From JBLNDG01 sp050261415 (GTDB taxonomy: Bacteria > Bacillota > Clostridia > Lutisporales > Lutisporaceae): a stretch of 26,414 bases of DNA. Positions 1-7,672 of the stretch are shown here, piece after piece. The notes under the pieces are model-generated. The model saw only the letters and a program-made list of their open reading frames with translations, ran no database searches and was not told the DNA's origin. Within the stretch, counting starts at the first letter, position 1. Every line of letters starts with the position of its first letter. Location: the NCBI GenBank assembly GCA_050261415.1, contig JBLNDG010000196.1, forward strand, positions 1-26,414, given 5' to 3'. The position numbers were made by a program, and so were the translations under genes.

Positions 1-112
1 AAATTCTTCTTCCAGATATTCCAAGCAAATCTTTTCCATTTTTTTAGATACGTTGAAATCACTGCCTTATAAGGCAACATTTTTGCTCAAAAAATTTATA
101 CTTTCTTATACA

Positions 113-142
113 ATAAAAAAAGACAGCCCTTCGGGCTGCCGT
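113..142 (-). terminator. Intrinsic terminator after mbl
   Basis: Just beyond the mbl stop codon the minus strand forms a GC-rich hairpin (CAGCCC/GGGCTG, three-base loop) followed by seven T residues. It is a textbook Rho-independent terminator and ends the mbl transcript. Confidence 0.9.
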
Positions 143-144
143 TT

Positions 145-1179
145 TTAGTAGTTCAAAGTGATAATCTTTCTGTTTGCATTTATATCTGCGTCATCCAGGA
201 CATCGATATTTTCAAGAGCTTTACCCGTACCTATCGCAACACAGGATATTGCATCCTGTGCAACATATACCGGAATGCCTGTCCTTTTGCTGATCAATTG
301 GTCAAGTCCGTTAAGCAGCGAACCCCCGCCTGTCATTACGATTCCCCTGTCACTTATATCCGCAGACAGCTCAGGAGGAGTTCTTTCCAGAACTGAGTGT
401 ACAGCATCCGCTATAGCAGAAACCGGTTCTGTCAATGCTTCCAACATCTCATCGGAATTGACCTCTATGGTTTTTGGAAGTCCTGATATAAGATTCCTGC
501 CCCTGACTTCAACCTTTACCTGCTCTTCCCTTGGGAAAGCAGTTCCGACATTTATCTTCAATTCCTCGGCAGTTCTTTCACCGACCATTATATTGTGCTT
601 CTTTCTCATATACCTTACAATTGCTTCATCAAACTTGTCTCCGGCAACCTTTATGGAAGTCGCCACAACAATACCTCCCAGTGAAATAACTGCAATATCG
701 GTAGTTCCACCGCCAATGTCTATTACCATGTTACCGCTTGCTTTTGAAATATCGAGGCCGGCTCCTATGGCTGCCGCAATAGGCTCCTCTATAAGACGGG
801 TTGATCTTGCGCCTGCATTGTTTGCAGCATCAATAACCGCTCTTTTTTCTACTTCTGTTACACCACTTGGTACGCATACAACCATTCTGGGCTTAAAAAG
901 CCTTCTTCGTCCGATTGCTTTATCTATGAAATATCTGAGCATTTTCTCAGTTACGTCATAATCTGAAATAACGCCTTCCCTAAGAGGCCTTATAGCAACT
1001 ATATTGCCTGGTGTCCTACCAAGCATCAGTCTGGCATCTTCACCTACTGCCAATATTTTATTGGTATTCCTGTCGATAGCAACTACCGATGGCTCTCTAA
1101 GCACGATGCCCTTTCCCTTTATGTATACCAAAACACTGGCCGTTCCCAAGTCAATACCGATATCCTGTCCTCCGAACAT
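145..1179 (-). CDS. mbl: MreB/Mbl-family actin-like cell-shape protein
   Basis: Bacterial actin homologue of 344 residues that forms membrane-associated filaments guiding lateral peptidoglycan synthesis. The start is the ATG before FGGQDIGIDLG, preceded by GGAGGTAGG; an upstream in-frame ATG at 1239 lacks a ribosome site. The MreB nucleotide fold is visible: phosphate-1 loop GIDLGTAS near the N-terminus, the RTPGNIVAIRPL segment, phosphate-2 loop DIGGGTTDIAV, and adenosine motif TGGGSLLNGLD. Length matches the family (about 330-345). The position directly downstream of spoIIID is that of B. subtilis mbl, and the N-terminus resembles Mbl more than MreB; assignment between the two paralogues rests mainly on context. 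Confidence 0.93.
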   Translation of the reverse strand: MFGGQDIGIDLGTASVLVYIKGKGIVLREPSVVAIDRNTNKILAVGEDARLMLGRTPGNIVAIRPLREGVISDYDVTEKMLRYFIDKAIGRRRLFKPRMVVCVPSGVTEVEKRAVIDAANNAGARSTRLIEEPIAAAIGAGLDISKASGNMVIDIGGGTTDIAVISLGGIVVATSIKVAGDKFDEAIVRYMRKKHNIMVGERTAEELKINVGTAFPREEQVKVEVRGRNLISGLPKTIEVNSDEMLEALTEPVSAIADAVHSVLERTPPELSADISDRGIVMTGGGSLLNGLDQLISKRTGIPVYVAQDAISCVAIGTGKALENIDVLDDADINANRKIITLNY

Positions 1180-1264
1180 TTTCCTACCTCCATAATATTT
1201 AAAAACTGTATATATTGTTATTGAACACAAATACCCCACTATAAATGTTTTCTGCGTTCAATAT

Positions 1265-1293
1265 ATTCTATAAAAAATGTAAAATTCCTGCAA
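1265..1293 (-). promoter_or_regulatory. Candidate sigma-A promoter for mbl
   Basis: On the minus strand TTGCAG (1293-1288) and TAGAAT (1270-1265) are separated by 17 bases, about 85 bases upstream of the mbl start codon. The match is 4/6 and 5/6 in very AT-rich DNA, so this is a candidate only. The 359-base interval 1180-1538 holds no other gene I can support. Confidence 0.4.
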
Positions 1294-1460
1294 AAATCGA
1301 TATTTTACAGTAAAAAGACATATAATTTGTTACAAAATTCGAGTTTTGCCAATTAACATTACTTTTTGAAGCCTTGTCCACACCTTTACAGTGCTTAACC
1401 ATAGCAATCTATAAAAAATTACCAGCTCGTCTTAATTATAATTTATATGTTCCCAAATAA

Positions 1461-1525
1461 CAAGCTCCGGCAACCACAAAGTGCAAACAGTTCTACGCTT
1501 CTGCACCAATAATTGCTGGAGCTTG
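1461..1525 (-). other. Long branched stem-loop downstream of spoIIID
   Basis: Thirteen bases at 1461-1473 (CAAGCTCCGGCAA) pair with 1513-1525 (TTGCTGGAGCTTG) with one G-U. The loop contains a second pairing, GTGCA with TGCAC. It starts 14 bases after the spoIIID stop codon. No strong T-run follows on the minus strand (TTATTTGGG), so it may be a weak terminator, a 3'-end stabiliser or another structured RNA. Confidence 0.55.
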
Positions 1526-1538
1526 AATTTTGGTTCCA

Positions 1539-1793
1539 CTACAGGCTTATGGACTGGTATTTCATCTTTGTTGCCCTTCCGCCTCTTATATGTCTTTCTG
1601 CCTTGTTCTGATCCATTATTTCTTTAACCTGAAGTGCCACACTGGGATTTATTCTCGGAAGTCTTTCTGTGACATCTTTATGTACTGTACTTTTACTTAC
1701 CCCGAAAATTTTTGCTGCATCTCTAACTGTTGTCTTGCTGCTTATTATATATTTCGCAATTTCCAATGCTCTTTCTTCGATATAATCCTTCAA
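1539..1793 (-). CDS. spoIIID: Sporulation transcriptional regulator SpoIIID
   Basis: DNA-binding regulator of 84 residues acting in the mother cell during endospore formation, where it activates and represses parts of the sigma-E regulon. The helix-turn-helix is plain (TVRDAAKIFGVSKSTVHKDV, about residues 22-41), followed by the family signature TERLPRINP and the basic HIRGGRATKMKY tail. The start codon is TTG, placed by GGGGG nine bases upstream; there is no competing ATG. Length is close to B. subtilis SpoIIID (about 93). It sits between spoIIQ and mbl, the order seen in Bacillus, with a 95-base gap from spoIIQ and its own candidate promoter. Confidence 0.96.
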   Translation of the reverse strand: MKDYIEERALEIAKYIISSKTTVRDAAKIFGVSKSTVHKDVTERLPRINPSVALQVKEIMDQNKAERHIRGGRATKMKYQSISL

Positions 1794-1825
1794 TTACTAC
1801 TACCCCCTTATTGGTGTCTTTTTAC

Positions 1826-1854
1826 ATTAATATGCAGTTTTTTTGCTAATTAGA
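1826..1854 (-). promoter_or_regulatory. Weak sigma-E-like promoter for spoIIID
   Basis: On the minus strand TCTAATT (1854-1848) and CATATTAAT (1834-1826) are 13 bases apart, loosely resembling the mother-cell sigma-E consensus. Sigma-E control of spoIIID is established in B. subtilis; the match here is imperfect. Confidence 0.28.
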
Positions 1855-1888
1855 ACCAATCGTGCAAGCCATAATTTCCAAAAACGTC

Positions 1889-2689
1889 CTATCTTTTCAA
1901 GGATTGCTTTGGCAAATACCTTTTGGGATCCATACTCTTCTCATCCTTCAGCACTTCAAAATGCAGGTGCGGATCATCAGCAATTTCATACAGCGCGGTC
2001 TTTCCTACACCGCTTATTACATCGCCCTTTTTCACCTTCTGTCCCACACTTACCATATCAAGGGTTGACAGGTTGCTATACTTCGTATATGAATTTCCAC
2101 CGTGATTAATTATTATGGTCAACCCCAGCTCCGGGTCATTTGTAACTTTTTCTACAACCCCATCCATAGCTGCCCTTACAGGGCTGCCTTCGTCTGCCTT
2201 GATGTCGATCCCTAAATGAGTTGTCCATTGGTCGAGGGTTTTTGAATAAATCAGTGCATCATCTGAGAATTCGGTATATGCCGTACCAAACACAGGTACT
2301 ACCATAGTTTCCATCTTGGGTTCTTCCATTTTTATTGCTGAAATTGTTTTTTCACCGCTGCCTGATTTGTTTCCCTCAGGTTTGGCAGCTGTATTTTTAA
2401 CATCCTGCCCGCCGGTTGCAACTTTTGTACTGGTACTGTTCAATACTTCCTCAGCATCCCCGGCAGTTCCGCTTTTATCCTCTACATTATCTTTAATTAT
2501 CTCTACTTCAGGATCTGCAGAAGCTTCTTCATCAGTGAGCTCATCAAAGTTCTTCTGAAACTCAATCTGCGCCCTTTTATCCTCAAGATAGCTCCTGTAC
2601 CGCCATGCCCCGCCCGCCAAAAGCAGTGCAACAGCTAAAAAAACAATAAAATATATATACCTGTTTCTAAATTGGCTGTTAAATTTCAT
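1889..2689 (-). CDS. spoIIQ: SpoIIQ-type M23/LytM forespore membrane protein
   Basis: Single-pass membrane protein of 266 residues with an extracytoplasmic LytM (peptidase M23) domain. In spore formers SpoIIQ in the forespore membrane pairs with SpoIIIAH across the intermembrane space during engulfment. The start ATG before KFNSQF has GGAGGTGG upstream, preferred over an ATG ten codons earlier. A membrane helix spans about residues 11-28, then a charged low-complexity linker to about 125, then the LytM domain. Zinc ligands appear intact: H158 and D162 in THLGID, and H241-L-H243. B. subtilis SpoIIQ has lost one ligand, whereas clostridial ones keep it. Placement between spoIID and spoIIID supports SpoIIQ over a generic M23 peptidase. 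Confidence 0.88.
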   Translation of the reverse strand: MKFNSQFRNRYIYFIVFLAVALLLAGGAWRYRSYLEDKRAQIEFQKNFDELTDEEASADPEVEIIKDNVEDKSGTAGDAEEVLNSTSTKVATGGQDVKNTAAKPEGNKSGSGEKTISAIKMEEPKMETMVVPVFGTAYTEFSDDALIYSKTLDQWTTHLGIDIKADEGSPVRAAMDGVVEKVTNDPELGLTIIINHGGNSYTKYSNLSTLDMVSVGQKVKKGDVISGVGKTALYEIADDPHLHFEVLKDEKSMDPKRYLPKQSLKR

Positions 2690-2758
2690 AATTTCCACCT
2701 CCGCTTGTATTATTTCCAATATTTTTTAAAATAATGCAAGCCGGAGATATATTTTTTT

Positions 2759-3742
2759 CTATTTTCCCAGTATTATTTTGCTGTTTTCCTGCAAATCCTT
2801 GGCATATACAATATCTACCCCCTGGTAGTAATGCTTGATTATTTCCTTGTAGTCACTGCCGTTTTTCGCCATGCCGTCAGCACCATATTGGCTCAAACCT
2901 ATGCCATGTCCGTTTCCTATCACAGTGAATACTATTGAATTCCCTATTATCTTGAAATTGAAGTTGGAAGAATTCAGACCCAGGATGGCTCTTACCTCGG
3001 TGCCTTTAAACGTCTTGTTTCCTATTTTTATCTTTGTTATTCTTCCGCCCTCGCTTCTCTCAAGTATCTCTATATCGTTCTTGATATTCTTCTTGCTTAA
3101 CTTGATGGAAGAGTCCGCTTTTCTTATACTTTGTATGAAATCGTCAATACCGACTTCCTGCTGTGTCACATACTTTGGCGAATGCTCCTCATACTGGCTC
3201 ATTACACTTCTTAAGTAAGGAATCTTATTCTGCCAGACATCCTCTGAATTCTCGGTCTTGCCGCCGCTCGTAGAGTGAAATACAGCATCAATAAGCTTGC
3301 CGTTATATGTTATTACTTCTCCCGCCGTATCATATACTGCGCTTTTGAGCTTTTTCAGATCCTTCTTGACAGTAGTCGGGTTTCTGTATGCCTGGCAATG
3401 GGTGGAATCGGTGCAGATGTCCGCTCCCGGGTGTTTGCTGCAGCCGTCTCCCCCGAACTGTGGTATTCTAAGTAGTGTGTATGTCCTGGCTGCCAGGGCT
3501 TGAGCCTTTAATGCCTCTATATCAAAACTTGCAGGCATTTCCCCCGCTACAACGCCTAATATATAATCCTCCAGATTCATCTTCACAATTTTATCCAAAT
3601 CAGTCATATAAACGTTTATTTCCAAATCAAATTCAGGTCTCGCATCTTTCTTTGCTTTTTCCTGTCTGTCCTTAATGAGCATCAAAGGAATAGCAAAAAG
3701 TAAAAGCATCAATACCAAAATAGCCGCACCAAGCCTTTTCAT
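2759..3742 (-). CDS. spoIID: Stage II sporulation protein D, lytic transglycosylase
   Basis: Membrane-anchored peptidoglycan lytic transglycosylase of 327 residues; with SpoIIP and SpoIIM it degrades septal peptidoglycan and drives engulfment. An N-terminal membrane anchor covers about residues 5-23. The family core starts with LEDYILGVVAGEMPASF, where E68 corresponds to the catalytic glutamate, and continues through ALKAQALAARTYTL, FHSTSGGKTENSEDVW and a C-terminal GNGHGIGLSQYGADGMA. A Cys/His cluster (C101, H104, C110, H115, C116) fits the zinc site reported for clostridial SpoIID. The start has a strong GGGGGGAGGGG tract upstream. Only 69 bases separate it from the chosen spoIIQ start, so the two may be co-transcribed. 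Confidence 0.95.
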   Translation of the reverse strand: MKRLGAAILVLMLLLFAIPLMLIKDRQEKAKKDARPEFDLEINVYMTDLDKIVKMNLEDYILGVVAGEMPASFDIEALKAQALAARTYTLLRIPQFGGDGCSKHPGADICTDSTHCQAYRNPTTVKKDLKKLKSAVYDTAGEVITYNGKLIDAVFHSTSGGKTENSEDVWQNKIPYLRSVMSQYEEHSPKYVTQQEVGIDDFIQSIRKADSSIKLSKKNIKNDIEILERSEGGRITKIKIGNKTFKGTEVRAILGLNSSNFNFKIIGNSIVFTVIGNGHGIGLSQYGADGMAKNGSDYKEIIKHYYQGVDIVYAKDLQENSKIILGK

Positions 3743-3808
3743 AAGCCGCCCCTCCCCCCGGCAGCTATGAATGGTTGCTGCCCTTATAATTCTATTTAAG
3801 AAGCAGCG

Positions 3809-3837
3809 CTTATATGTCTGTGAGTTTAATAGATATG
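3809..3837 (-). promoter_or_regulatory. Candidate sigma-E promoter for spoIID
   Basis: On the minus strand CATATCT (3837-3831) and CATATAAG (3816-3809) are 14 bases apart, the spacing typical of sigma-E promoters, about 65 bases upstream of the spoIID start. spoIID is a classic sigma-E gene. The element lies right next to the repeat that follows murA. Confidence 0.35.
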
Positions 3838-3839
3838 TC

Positions 3840-3950
3840 GTGAAAAAGATAGAATGCGCACTGACGTACGCGGCAATAGGCGATTGGCAATAGGCAATAG
3901 GATTTCAGGGATGGGCTTCGAAGCCCTGCTTGAACCCATTGCCCATAGCC
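3840..3950. repeat. Extragenic repeat copy A1 (CTTCGAAGCC core)
   Basis: Fills most of the spoIID-murA gap. It has low-complexity GGCAATAGG text (3872-3900), a perfect 14-base palindrome GGGCTTCGAAGCCC (3913-3926) and a closing CCCATTGCCCATAGCC. The first 19 bases (3840-3858) match exactly the reverse complement of 10676-10694, which encodes the end of comEB, linking this copy to the second repeat family. The palindrome could help terminate murA transcripts but no T-run follows. Confidence 0.85.
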
Positions 3951-3960
3951 CGAAGATTGC

Positions 3961-5214
3961 TTATTCTTCTGCCCTTTTTATCAATGCTCCGAGCTTTTGG
4001 AGCTTCTCCTCTATTTTTATGTAACCTCTGTCAATATGGTATATATCTGAAATTTCTGTTCCGCCTTCTGCGCACAAGCCTGCGATAGTCAGGGCAGCCC
4101 CTGCCCGCAGGTCGGTTGCCTTTACCTTTGCTCCGCTGAGCTTGTCACAGCCTTCTATTATTGCGCTTCTGCCATCTACCTTTATTTTTGCCCCCATGAG
4201 CTTCAGTTCATTGATATGCATGAATCTGTTTTCAAATACCGTTTCGGTTGCTATACTTGTTCCATTTGATATACACATGGCAGTCATCATCTGAGACTGC
4301 ATATCTGTGGGAAACCCAGGGTAAGGCATGGTCTTTATATCCACGGAGTTCAACCTGCCCGTCGCTTTCACCCTGATTGACCGTTCATATTCATGCACTT
4401 CTGCGCCCATTTCCTTAAGCTTTGCAGTCACCGGCTTCAAATGCTCAGTTACGACACCGTCCACCACAACATCCCCTCCTGTGGCAGCCGCTGCTATCAT
4501 ATATGTACCCGCTTCGATCCTATCCGGTATTGCTACATGTGTAGTCCCCTTTAAATCCTTTACACCCTCTATCCTGATAGTATCCGTTCCGGCACCTTTA
4601 ATGCATCCGCCCATTTTATTCAAAAAATTTGCCAGGTCAACTATTTCAGGTTCCTCAGCCGCATTCTCAATAACGGTTATCCCTTCTGCCAGACAAGCTG
4701 CCATCATCAGGTTTTCTGTGGCTCCCACACTTGGAAAGTCGAGATATATTGTATCACCCTTAAGTTTATCGGCATAGGCTTCTATATATCCGTGTCCTAA
4801 GGTAATGCTTGCCCCCATGATTGAAAACCCCTTGAGGTGCAGATCAATTGGCCTGGTTCCTATGGCACATCCGCCCGGCAATGATATTTTAACCTTTCCT
4901 ATCCTGGCCAGCATGGGCCCCATTATCAGGAACGAAGCCCTCATTTTGCGGATCAATTCATAGGTTGCTTCGTAATTTTTAATTTCTGCTGCTGTAATTG
5001 CCAGCCTGTTATTTTGTCTTTCTATTTCAACGCCTATGGATTTTGTTACTTCCTCCATTATCCCGACATCATCAAGATAAGGTACCTCTTTTAAAATACA
5101 CTTCTCACCGGTAAGCAACGATGCTGCCATAATGGGAAGTATGGCGTTTTTTGCGCAGTTTACCTTCACTGTGCCTTTAAGGGCACATCTATCTTCTATA
5201 ATTAATTTAGCCAA
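3961..5214 (-). CDS. murA: UDP-GlcNAc 1-carboxyvinyltransferase MurA
   Basis: First committed enzyme of peptidoglycan synthesis: adds enolpyruvate from PEP to UDP-GlcNAc in the cytoplasm. The protein has 417 residues, the usual length. K22-N23 lie in CAKNAILPIMAA; the PEP-binding/fosfomycin-target cysteine is C116 in LPGGCAIGTRPID; the catalytic aspartate is D304 in PYPGFPTDMQSQ. The start codon is TTG, fixed by GGAGG seven bases upstream; no ATG alternative fits. As in B. subtilis murAA it lies between ywmB and spoIID. The stop codon abuts repeat A1. Confidence 0.97.
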   Translation of the reverse strand: MAKLIIEDRCALKGTVKVNCAKNAILPIMAASLLTGEKCILKEVPYLDDVGIMEEVTKSIGVEIERQNNRLAITAAEIKNYEATYELIRKMRASFLIMGPMLARIGKVKISLPGGCAIGTRPIDLHLKGFSIMGASITLGHGYIEAYADKLKGDTIYLDFPSVGATENLMMAACLAEGITVIENAAEEPEIVDLANFLNKMGGCIKGAGTDTIRIEGVKDLKGTTHVAIPDRIEAGTYMIAAAATGGDVVVDGVVTEHLKPVTAKLKEMGAEVHEYERSIRVKATGRLNSVDIKTMPYPGFPTDMQSQMMTAMCISNGTSIATETVFENRFMHINELKLMGAKIKVDGRSAIIEGCDKLSGAKVKATDLRAGAALTIAGLCAEGGTEISDIYHIDRGYIKIEEKLQKLGALIKRAEE

Positions 5215-5279
5215 AACTTTTCCTCCTATGGATACTGTTCAACATATTTTACCCTTTGAAATCAGCATATGTGACCCTT

Positions 5280-6029
5280 TTAGTATTCCATTGGAATCAA
5301 CGGTGTGCCAATCCAAATATACGTCTTATTATCATAAGGGCTATACCTAATAGCTACCTGCAAATTTATCCTTTTCCGGTCGGATAGAATATAGCCTCCG
5401 ACACTGCTGCTGAATGCAGATATACTTTTCATATCGTCATTATCAATCCCTTCAACCTTTTCCGCATTTATGGATTGAAGGGCCATGTGTGCCGCTTTTT
5501 CTACTTCCCTTTCGTTCAATTTGCCTTTATATGTACCGATTATGCAGCTGCTGTAATTTATGTAGCTTTCATCTACCGGGATGATTGTGGTTATGAAGTC
5601 CTTTTCAGCTTTTAAATCCGTGCAGTTTTTATCCATGGAGACATCTATCACAATATAAGTTTCTCCGGCTTTATCCTTTTTAGCCGACTCTACGGCAACA
5701 TTGTATGACTTATTCCCCTTTGAGCCGTAAAGCACTATTTTATTCAGCTGCTCATTATTCTCAACATTTTTTACCACTGTTTCCTTATCTGGATTTATAA
5801 GTCCGATAACCCTGTCCATTTCTGCCTCAACCTGTTTTATGCTTAGAAACTCATCATTTAGTTTGGTCCAACAGCTTATTGTACTTTCCAATACTTCAGC
5901 CTTGGTACTTTCAAAGGATGTCATCAAGGCTTCCTCTTCGCTCAGTACGGCACTTGGAGCCGCTGCTGCCTCGGAGTCTCCCGTGATAAATAAAACACAA
6001 AAAAGAAGCAATAATACCCTTTTTTTCAT
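5280..6029 (-). CDS. ywmB: YwmB-like secreted protein
   Basis: Conserved extracytoplasmic protein of 249 residues without a well-defined biochemical role. The start is the ATG before KKRVLLLLF, with GGGAGG nine bases upstream; an earlier ATG overlaps that site. A Sec signal peptide (KK, then a hydrophobic stretch to about residue 18, small residues near 22-26) leads to a helical region with ESTISCWTKLND and a C-terminal half with NEREVEKAAHMAL and an aromatic-rich end. These features and the position directly upstream of murA match the YwmB family of Bacillus and clostridia. Sequence similarity in this family is low, so the name rests on both layout and synteny. Confidence 0.75.
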   Translation of the reverse strand: MKKRVLLLLFCVLFITGDSEAAAAPSAVLSEEEALMTSFESTKAEVLESTISCWTKLNDEFLSIKQVEAEMDRVIGLINPDKETVVKNVENNEQLNKIVLYGSKGNKSYNVAVESAKKDKAGETYIVIDVSMDKNCTDLKAEKDFITTIIPVDESYINYSSCIIGTYKGKLNEREVEKAAHMALQSINAEKVEGIDNDDMKSISAFSSSVGGYILSDRKRINLQVAIRYSPYDNKTYIWIGTPLIPMEY

Positions 6030-6091
6030 ATGCACGCCTCCCATACTTTCGTTTAAATTATTGCCTCCTTGGTGGATTTATATTCAATTTT

Positions 6092-6134
6092 TATAAAAAT
6101 GAAAGGACCAGCTGTTGTGAAACAACCGGTCCTT
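6092..6134 (-). terminator. Terminator after ctfB
   Basis: AAGGACC (6103-6109) pairs with GGTCCTT (6128-6134), with inner GTTG/CAAC pairing. On the minus strand the hairpin is followed by TTTCATTTTTAT. It lies 34 bases after the ctfB stop codon and separates ctfB from ywmB. Confidence 0.75.
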
Positions 6135-6167
6135 GTTTGGGGTCTCAAATATTATTTTCAAAAAATA

Positions 6168-6833
6168 TTATACATCCATTACCTTGAGGTTTTCCGATAT
6201 TTTGAGCTCTGCTTCCGTAGCATTTATGACTTCCTCCACTGTGGTTTCCGGAGCCAATTCTGTAAGCAGCAGTCCATTTGGAGTTACTTCAATTACTCCC
6301 ATATCGGTAACAATAAGATCAACTTCGCCTTCAGCAGTCAGCGGTAAAGTGCATTTTTTAAGTATTTTGGGTTCTCCCTTTGCGGTATGTTCCATTGCAA
6401 TAATAACCTTTTTTGCACCGGCTACAAGGTCCATTGCCCCTCCCATGCCGGGTACAAGCTTGCCGGGAATCATCCAATTGGCAAGATTTCCGTTCTGGTC
6501 TACCTGGAGTGCTCCCAGTACAGTAATATCCAGGTGTCCGCCCCTTATTATCGTAAATGACATAGCGCTGTCGAAAAACGCACCGCCAGGTACTACACTT
6601 GACGGCAGCCCCCCTGCATTTACGATATCCGGGTCTTCCTGTCCCGGCTCCGGAGATGGTCCCAATCCTATAAAACCATTCTCGGAATGAAGCATTATAT
6701 CAATCCCTTCAGGGATATAATTAGCAACCAGTGTAGGCATTCCAATGCCGAGATTGACTAGATTTCCGTCTTTAAGCTCTTTTGCCACTCTTTTGACAAT
6801 TACTTCTCTTTTTCTGTCTTTATCCTGAATCAC
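6168..6833 (-). CDS. ctfB: 3-oxoacid CoA-transferase subunit B
   Basis: Beta subunit (221 residues) of a class I CoA-transferase of the AtoDA/ScoAB/CtfAB type, which moves CoA between acyl-CoA and free acids such as acetoacetate, acetate or butyrate through a glutamyl-CoA intermediate. The catalytic glutamate lies in HSENGFIGLG. Other family stretches are NLGIGMPTLVANYIP, NAGGLPSSVVPGGAFFDSA, RGGHLDITVLGALQVD and PGMGGAMDLV. The start chosen is the GTG before IQDKDRK, eight bases from GAGGAG; a GTG three codons upstream overlaps the ribosome site. ctfA lies upstream but is separated by an extragenic repeat instead of the usual few bases. Substrate cannot be read from sequence; acetoacetate-linked use fits kce/kal in the same window. 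Confidence 0.93.
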   Translation of the reverse strand: MIQDKDRKREVIVKRVAKELKDGNLVNLGIGMPTLVANYIPEGIDIMLHSENGFIGLGPSPEPGQEDPDIVNAGGLPSSVVPGGAFFDSAMSFTIIRGGHLDITVLGALQVDQNGNLANWMIPGKLVPGMGGAMDLVAGAKKVIIAMEHTAKGEPKILKKCTLPLTAEGEVDLIVTDMGVIEVTPNGLLLTELAPETTVEEVINATEAELKISENLKVMDV

Positions 6834-6857
6834 TAAATTCACTCCTCTACATTATTT

Positions 6858-6950
6858 GGGCAATAGGTCATAGGCAATGGGCAATGGATAAAGATAATGC
6901 TTCGAAGCCCTTCTGAATCCTATCGCCTCGCGCCTCTTGCCTCGTGCCTG
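6858..6950. repeat. Extragenic repeat copy A2 between ctfA and ctfB
   Basis: Contains GGCAATGGGCAATGG text, the palindromic core GCTTCGAAGC (centre near 6904) and a trailing tract CCTCGCGCCTCTTGCCTCGTG. It occupies nearly all of the 140 bases between two CoA-transferase genes that are normally adjacent. Confidence 0.85.
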
Positions 6951-6973
6951 ACTACAAAGACCCGCTTATTAGG

Positions 6974-7618
6974 TTATTGCGTAATAATATCAACAAAAAT
7001 GGATGGTGTCATTACATCTGTCTGGCTAAGTTCCCCGACCTCCACAATCTTTTCCGCTTCAACAATAACAATATCGGCAGCAGTAGCCATGAGCGGGTTG
7101 AAATTCCTTGTTGCCTTGTTGTAATAAATATTACCCTTCTTATCTACTATACTTCCTCTTAGAAGTGCTATATCAGCTTTTAATGGAAGTTCAAGCAGGT
7201 AATCCTTGCCGTCTATTTTTATCTTCTGTTTTCCTTCTTCAACTACTGTTCCTATACCAGTATGAGTAAGGATTCCTCCAAGTCCCGCGCCTGCAGCTCT
7301 GATCCTTTCTGCAAGAGTTCCCTGCGGTACCAGCACTACTTCCAATTCTCCGGCATTCATTTGCCTTCCTGTTTCTGGATTTGTACCTACATGGGATACA
7401 ATCGCCTTCTTTATTACCTTGTTTACTACCCATTTGCCGACTCCCTTATCCGGGAACGCAGTATCATTGCAGATAAGTGTCAGATTTTTTATTCCCTTTG
7501 CAATAACAGCGTCGATGAGTTTTTCAGGTGTGCCTGCAGCTATGAATCCCCCTACCGCAACTGTCATTCCGTCCTTGATATAGCTTACCGCTTCATCGAT
7601 AGTCTTAATTTTGTTCAC
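6974..7618 (-). CDS. ctfA: 3-oxoacid CoA-transferase subunit A
   Basis: Alpha subunit (214 residues) of the CoA-transferase whose beta subunit follows. Family features: VGGFIAAGTPEKLIDA near residues 22-37 (the GGF..G.P CoA-binding loop), LICNDTAFPDKGVGK, SHVGTNPETGRQMNAGELEVVLVPQGTLAERIRAAGAGLGG region, and the NYNKATRNFNP-like segment IYYNKATRNFNPLMA. The start codon is GTG with GGAGGTGGAGTT directly upstream. A strong sigma-54 promoter match lies 55-71 bases upstream, suggesting activator-dependent induction, as for atoDA in E. coli. Together with ctfB it would interconvert acetoacetate/acetoacetyl-CoA or short acids. Confidence 0.94.
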   Translation of the reverse strand: MNKIKTIDEAVSYIKDGMTVAVGGFIAAGTPEKLIDAVIAKGIKNLTLICNDTAFPDKGVGKWVVNKVIKKAIVSHVGTNPETGRQMNAGELEVVLVPQGTLAERIRAAGAGLGGILTHTGIGTVVEEGKQKIKIDGKDYLLELPLKADIALLRGSIVDKKGNIYYNKATRNFNPLMATAADIVIVEAEKIVEVGELSQTDVMTPSIFVDIITQ

Positions 7619-7672
7619 AACTCCACCTCCAAAGTATTAAAGCTAAAACATAATTTCTCTTGTTAAAAATAT

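Noticed and set aside
1..39. Possible partial minus-strand gene running off the left edge (ATG at 39, reading MEKICLEYLEEEF)
   Set aside because: Only 13 codons are visible, no ribosome site precedes the ATG, and no family can be recognised.
63..76. Perfect palindrome TGCCTTATAAGGCA downstream of the mbl terminator, a possible operator
   Set aside because: A single 14-base palindrome in AT-rich DNA with no recognised regulator or clear promoter around it.
158..961. Long plus-strand open frame opposite mbl (267 codons)
   Set aside because: Antisense shadow of a clear actin-family gene; composition is Ser/Thr/Pro-rich without any motif.
7239..7433. Minus-strand 64-codon frame within ctfA
   Set aside because: Out-of-frame reading of the CoA-transferase coding sequence.
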